Positions 31,816 to 37,219 of a stretch of DNA of 37,219 nucleotides are shown here, piece after piece. The stretch lies in contig MU623566.1 of assembly GCA_025201765.1 (NCBI GenBank), forward strand, positions 1 through 37,219. Reading direction: 5' to 3'. The first letter of the stretch is position 1. Each line of letters starts with the position of its first letter. Origin of the DNA: Daldinia sp. FL1419 (lineage: Eukaryota > Ascomycota > Sordariomycetes > Xylariales > Hypoxylaceae). Made by a program: the position numbers and the translations under genes. The notes under the pieces are model-generated. The model made no database searches. It was not told the origin of the DNA and saw only the letters and a list, made by a program, of their open reading frames with translations.

Positions 31816-33361
31816 CGCATATTTGTCAGATGGCCGAACCATGGAGATCCCGAATAAATGCCCCGAGGAGCGCAGATATCGTGATTTGCACGGATTATAG
31901 CTTGAAATGTGTTGTAAAGCCTGAGAGACAATCTACGGGCTATCCTTCGCGCAAGATTTTTGCGAGTATTATCTGGTTATATTTATGCGTGGCCGCGCCT
32001 ACGTACAATACACCACGGGGCGAAAACATATTCAGTCTCGTTCTTACTCACGCGTAAGCTAGTAAAATATGTGATGGGCGTGAAGGCCCAATATAAATTG
32101 AATAACATAATGGCTATGTTTGTTTGTAGCCATCTGTTGGATGGAATATCCACTTGACTGAAAGGTATTGCGGTATAAGCAGAATTGTTATACCAGTATA
32201 TTTCCATGCAACACCATGCTACATAGCACAACTAGGTTACAATGATATAAAAACATGCGGTATAAAGGACTTTGAGTGCATACGTAGGAGGTAGGTACAT
32301 AAGGCCTAGGCTAGAAATATACGTAGGTTGCCGCGATGGGATAGCTTCTATCTCGAGAAATTCTGTTCAGCCCCTTTTTTTGGTGATGGCGAACCACATT
32401 TGTTCTGTTTGTGGGTGCTTTTGCTAATTTGAAATCAACATAGATGAGAAGCAGTTATCTACCTATCTAGGTACCTACCTTGGTACATCAGGTAGATTAT
32501 GAAAACAGTAGGCTATTCTGTAGATAGGTATCTAGCTTATTTACCATATTTCCTGTCCTGTTTCTACATGAGGTAACTGCAAGCACTACCTATAACCCCA
32601 CTGCACCCTCTGCAGGCTGCAAGTATGTACATATGTACCTCCCCTAAGTACCTACCTACATATTAAGTACCTGCCTGCAGGAGGAAATACGTCGGCCAGT
32701 GTTCTCTAAGATAGGTACCTGTGAGGCCCCACCCCCAGAATTTCTTACATTTTTGAACGCGTGAAGAAATTCTGCTTGATACTCAGTACTTAGATAGTAT
32801 TTGTTAGTGCTTAGACTTGTTTAAGCAGGTTGCCCTAACAACGTTCATTATTTCACTGAGAACAGCCTTAAGTCAACTTCACAACTGATGCATCTATTTG
32901 GCCAAACTGCCATTTCACTCTCTTCATCTTCCATACCTACTTGTTTCCCCTCTTTTCCCTCTCCCATCTTCACCTTTACGAGAACATTGTCGTTCCCTCT
33001 TCTTCTTCCTGCAATATTTTCACGCTCGTCGCGCTCATCCTACTACTTGAGTATTCCATAAAAGTGGACGCTACTCGAGCTTACGCCATCTTCAGAATCG
33101 ACTCTTGGCAGCTGCATCTATTCCCACTTCAGGATTCTTGATTTAGTGACTCTATTGGTCATTTTATTTAGCGTTGAATAATAATCTTGTATCGGACTGA
33201 TTTTATCTACTCGTACTTAATAAGTGCCAATCAGAACTATACCATCACCACAACAGGTACAGCTTCTCTTAGCTCCCTGACTTATTATGATTATTATTTT
33301 TCAAAAATTTACATTCCTACTGAACTATTCTCTACAAAATCATGTCTAACTATTGTTTAGG
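31816..33361. other. Intergenic interval with dense TAGGTACCTA motifs and a probable 5' leader
   Basis: No gene is supported. Stretches at about 32286-32300, 32458-32500 and 32630-32720 are packed with TACCTACCTAGG/GGTACCTACC-type motifs. From about 32880 the DNA is T/C-rich and likely forms the promoter and 5' UTR of the dynamin-like gene. A plausible 5' UTR intron runs 33257-33360 (CAACAG|GTACAG to CTAACTATTGTTTAG), ending one base before the ATG at 33362. Confidence 0.5.
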
Positions 33362-36300
33362 ATGACGAGACATGATGCCGGCGTTAAGCACGAACGTGGT
33401 GGCTCGCCAGTGCCAAGCGTGAGGTCGTCAGGAACCATGGGACCACCCTCCCCGAATCCCCTTAAGCGGAAAGTTCCTCCTAGTGAAAGTCATCATTCAT
33501 TAGCCCGAACATTCAACCGTTCTCACGCTCGTAAGTAATTAAGCCCTATCTCGACCACTTAGGCACTTGTGCCGTTGCTAAACTTACCTCATCTTATAGC
33601 TAGCGCCGAAACTCGTCAACGAAGAGATGATGAGACTGAGCCCATTCTCATGGAGATGAGGTATCGGCCGGATAGCTTCAGAAGCGGCCAGCAAGGCTCG
33701 CCAGTATCTCAAGGCGCCGATGCTAGCTTTTTACAGCAGAGCTTTTCCCATCCTACCTTTGCCGATATTGGACAGAGGCAAAAAGCTTGTAATGATACAC
33801 TAGGGGATCTTCAGACTCTCGGTGTATCTCGTAAGTACTATCTTCTCTAACGTTCCAACTGGCATATGCCATGTTATGAGTAATAAATAGGACAGCAGCT
33901 TGCTGATGACGCTTCTCCTACTGAATACGGATCACCGAACCTGGTTCAAGGATATCTACTGACTACCTATATGTTTTTTTAGATGTCGCTGCCCTCCCCG
34001 AGCTTGTTCTCGTGGGCGACCAGTCTTCTGGCAAGTCTAGTCTAATGTCTGGCTTGGCTCGTATAAATCTTCCGAGAAGTGCTGGCGTATGCACGCGTTG
34101 CCCTCTCCATATTCGGTTGATTAGTAGCAAGACCGACCACTGGTCATGTACGGTGTCCTTACAACAAGATTATGATTTTCAGCCGCACCCCGATCGCAAA
34201 CCGGAGCTGGAAGACGTCACCGCGACAAGGCCGTTTCCTCCCTGGGTTGCAAACCATCACCGGGATATCAAACCGTTCAAAACTATCTTTAACCCTTCCG
34301 AGATCGAAGAGGTTCTCCGCTGGGCTCAGATTGCCATACTGAATCACAATCGTAACTTCGAGATTTTTATTCCCGGTGAAGGTGCCTTCGCTAAGGAGAC
34401 TCCTCTTGATGGTAAGCTAACAACCGCTTTTCGTTCCAGTCAATTTAGCACACTTTCATCAAGATGCGTTCTAGAATCTCAAGTTTCAGTTCCCCGATTA
34501 AGATTTAACGCTAACCTCCCTTTTCAGTTGCGGCTCGAGAAACCGATGCCCAATTTTCCCCAAACATCGTCGCCCTAGAGATGAGAGGACCCGGGCTTCC
34601 TGATCTAAGCTTTTATGACCTACCCGGCGTTTTCCAGTCCCCAGAAAAGGAAGAAGATATGTACGTGGTAAAGGTTGTTGAGAACTTGACCCTCGACTAT
34701 ATCAAGAGGAATAAGGCAATAATCATGTGGGCTCTTCCAATGAACGTCGACGTGGAGAATTCTATCTCCCTAAGTATTATCCGCAGGGCCAAAGCAACCC
34801 GTCGAACAATCGGCGTCATGACGAAGGCGGACCAGCTTCCCCCTCAAAATATTTCCAACTGGTTGTCTATGTTCCAGAATGATAAGCAACTTGTTGGTCA
34901 TGGCTTTTTCGCTACATCACGCCCCCCTGATCAAGCGTTAGAGAATGCAGCAAAATGGGAAGAACTCTTCTTCAATCGTGAGATTAGCGGCATTCAATGG
35001 CCAACCGAATTTGCCGCCTTTAAGGACCGCTGTGGCGTCGAGGTTCTACTAAGGGTAAATGATCACCCCCTCGATAGTTTCAGTCTTCTCTATTATTTTT
35101 CGAACGGACTTACAATATGCTTAATTAGAAAGGGCTAACTAGAATTATATCACAGTATCTATCCTCTGAGCTCGGGCAAGCCTTTACGGAGAGTCTACCA
35201 TCGATTAAAAATACGGTTTTCACGCGTCTGAAGGTTATTGAAAGCGAGTTGGCTGCTCTTCCTGAACTTCCACCCAATGTAGAATACGAGGTTAAGAAGA
35301 GCCTTTTCGAATTTCTTCAGCAGATGAAAACTGCCATGAAAAACACCGCATTTTCATCCGAGTGGAATGCTTTGAATAGCCAGTTTCAAGATTGCATATT
35401 TAGGATCAAACCAACCTGCACAGTCAAGGATTCGAACCGTCAGACAATCGACATTTCTGGAGTGGATTCGGAACCTACCACGCCAACGCCACACAGACCT
35501 CGGCCCACCGATTCGACTATGCGAAACCTCGCAACGCCTAGCAGGCGTCAGCGTCAAGAAGGTGCCGCCACCCCCGTAAAGAACGAAGACGTTCCATTGG
35601 GCATGTCACGCACATCATCCGTCGCTGATAGCCAGGGGGTGGTTGTGCCGGATCCATTCGCCAAGTATTCCAATCTTGGTCGATGTGCGATGGACATTAA
35701 TAATATTCGTAGCGAGATACTATCGAAGAAGCGGCCTGGCATGCCGCGAGACCTAGTCCCAGATGAAGTTCGCGAGACGCTGTGTTTAAAAGCAGTCAAG
35801 AAGTGGGAAGCGCCGCTAGAAACGTATATCAGTAAGACAGCAGAGCTCCTGGAGAGAACTGCCAATGCCGCCCTCGAAAGCTCCCTCGAGTCATTGCGCA
35901 GCCGCTTAATATTTAAAGACTGCAAGAAGTATCTACGTGAATTTATCGACAAGACGGTTGCTAGTCAACGAGCGCGCTTGGCGGAAATATTCGGATCTGA
36001 AACGTATCAGCTTTACATGATGAACGACGACGCGTTCCATCGCTATAAGGCGCAAGAAATGGAGCAACTCACACGCATGAGAGGAATCGTACGTCTCAAA
36101 GCCTTGACGTTGATCGACTGGGAGTATCCTGTTAAAAAATTAGAACGAATGACCGAAGAGGAAAAGACCAAAGAACGCAAAATGCTCGAAGCTAACCTTC
36201 CCAAGGCTGGGAAAGATCCTTACGATACAGAAATCGAGGTAGCTGGTTTTGTTCGTGGATACTACATGAGTATGATTTCCCATCAACGTTTCTAATATGA

Positions 36301-36718
36301 GCCTTATCACTAACCATCTTTATATGGGGCAGTGGCCGCAGCGCGGTTTGTCGAGGGCGTAACGATGAACGTAAACTCGAACCTCTTTCGCACGTATCGA
36401 GAGAACCAACTCGACACATTCTTAGACACGAAATTCTACATGTTCGGCCCGTCAGGTAAGTTAACGCCCGATAGACGATCTTGGTAAGCAATGCTAATCA
36501 CGACTTGTCGATTGGCAGACCCAGGTCTTTATGAGCGGTTGATGGAGGAAGATGTGAACACCGCCAAAAGAAGGGAACAACTTAAAGGAGAATTGGATAA
36601 GCTAGTGAGGGCTATGCATAGTATTAATAATCTCGAACGGTCCTCCAACGATACCAGCTTTAGGCCCACATACGTGAACTCGATCAACTCTGACAGCGAG
36701 ATGGACGACGTCGTATAG
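33362..36718 (+). CDS. Dynamin-like large GTPase
   Basis: This is a dynamin-superfamily GTPase of 930 residues. The seven exons are 33362-33530, 33600-33830, 33983-34411, 34528-35054, 35156-36269, 36333-36455 and 36519-36718; all junctions keep frame. Residues 1-133 are Ser/Pro/Arg-rich and look disordered. The GTPase domain has the P-loop GDQSSGKSS (145-153), the switch-I Thr in GVCTRCP, DLPG (307-310) and TKAD (375-378). A helical middle/stalk region follows, containing an inserted polar stretch (DSEPTTPTPHRPRPTDS...). The C-terminal GED-like region starts near RFVEGVTMNVNSNLF and includes LYERLMEEDVNTAKRREQL. No PH or Pro-rich domain is present. Related fungal proteins are usually annotated as Mx-like or dynamin family, distinct from Vps1 and Dnm1. 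The cellular target is unknown; membrane remodelling or intracellular defence are family-level possibilities only. Confidence 0.9.
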
Positions 36719-37219
36719 CGGTTGCCGTGGCTAATCAACGCGTTGGATGCAATTCTTGATTATTCTTTATACTAGCAGGAGATCTCAGTAGCTTGTGGTT
36801 CTTGTCAACGACGATATTTGGTAACTGCATGGGCAACTGTATGAGCAACACCCGGTTTACGGTTCCGCGACAGCCCAGGTGGAGATTTGTGTTGGACCCA
36901 GAATAAGATGATGAGTGACGGGCAAATTGTAACTAAGATCCTCTGAAGCGGTTATCCGTTAGTGCGTATTGAGTTTACATAGAGGCCCAGCAACAAAACT
37001 AATGGAAGCAATAATATGCTGGCAAACTACCTAAGGCACCTAAGGCTTAATGTCCATAATTGATTAAGACTTAACATTTTCGAGTGGTTTTTTTTTTTTG
37101 GGGGGGGGGGGGGGGGGGTTACCATGCCAACCACCAAATTGGCAAAAAAACCCAATATATTTTAGGAACCCAACAGGTTATTTACGGTTAGGTCCGTTAA
37201 TATTAAAAATTTTACCTTA
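36719..37219. other. 3' flank of the dynamin-like gene, then low-complexity edge
   Basis: I see no gene. The first 300 bp should hold the 3' UTR. A T12 run followed by G19 lies at 37088-37118, after which the DNA turns A/T-rich to the end. The abrupt change suggests the edge of another repeat or a poorly resolved assembly site. Confidence 0.5.

Noticed and set aside
1..37219. tRNA or rRNA genes, CRISPR arrays, a biosynthetic gene cluster or a new defence system
   Set aside because: No cloverleaf with A/B boxes, rRNA core sequence or spaced repeats was seen by eye. The genes present are unrelated housekeeping, surface or orphan genes with no co-functional grouping.

Overview
The window is nuclear DNA of a filamentous ascomycete (Pezizomycotina, probably a Sordariomycete; lower rank uncertain). 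The evidence is short GT-AG introns of about 60-200 nt with CTAAC-type branch sites, a Kap121 importin, a PIR-type cell-wall protein, a Dpp1-like lipid phosphatase and a fungal-type dynamin-like GTPase. There are also AT-rich blocks whose damage looks like repeat-induced point mutation (RIP: C to T and G to A, with Gln and Trp codons turned into stops).

Region 1 (1 to about 10620) is an extremely AT-rich block with no live gene. It is largely explained by one RIP-destroyed Ty1/copia LTR retrotransposon on the minus strand at 619-6835. It has 216-bp LTRs at 619-834 and 6620-6835, a 5-bp target-site duplication, and readable relics of Gag, integrase, reverse transcriptase and RNase H in copia order. 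A further decayed coding relic lies at about 8200-8660. The block ends at a 762-bp Tc1/mariner-type TIR element (9862-10623) whose 36-bp TIRs are preserved although its interior is AT-rich.

Region 2 (10624-24484) is normal-composition DNA. It carries a secreted PIR-domain protein with an apparent GPI signal (minus, 2 exons), a long gene-poor interval, the nuclear import receptor Kap121/Pse1 (minus, 4 exons), and a Cys-rich single-pass membrane protein (plus) with an in-frame TGA in its first exon. It ends with a basic, low-complexity, unrecognised reading frame (plus) split by one in-frame TAG.

Region 3 (24485-37219) holds a pair of 630-bp PIF/Harbinger-like MITEs (TWA target-site duplications) just upstream of a dienelactone hydrolase gene (plus, 3 exons). 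This gene converges on a single-exon WW/FF-domain splicing-type protein (minus). A 259-bp TIR MITE lies between that gene and a Dpp1-like PAP2 lipid phosphatase (plus, 2 exons). The last gene is a 930-residue dynamin-like GTPase (plus, 7 exons) with a disordered N-terminus and a C-terminal GED. The window ends in a T12-G19 homopolymer and AT-rich sequence.

The genes do not form one pathway or cluster: housekeeping functions are interspersed with lineage-specific surface or orphan proteins and transposon debris. I found no convincing new multi-gene system. The most informative content is the transposon archaeology (three element types with exact ends), the possibly disrupted orphan genes, and a TAGGTACCTA-type motif scattered through the non-coding DNA.
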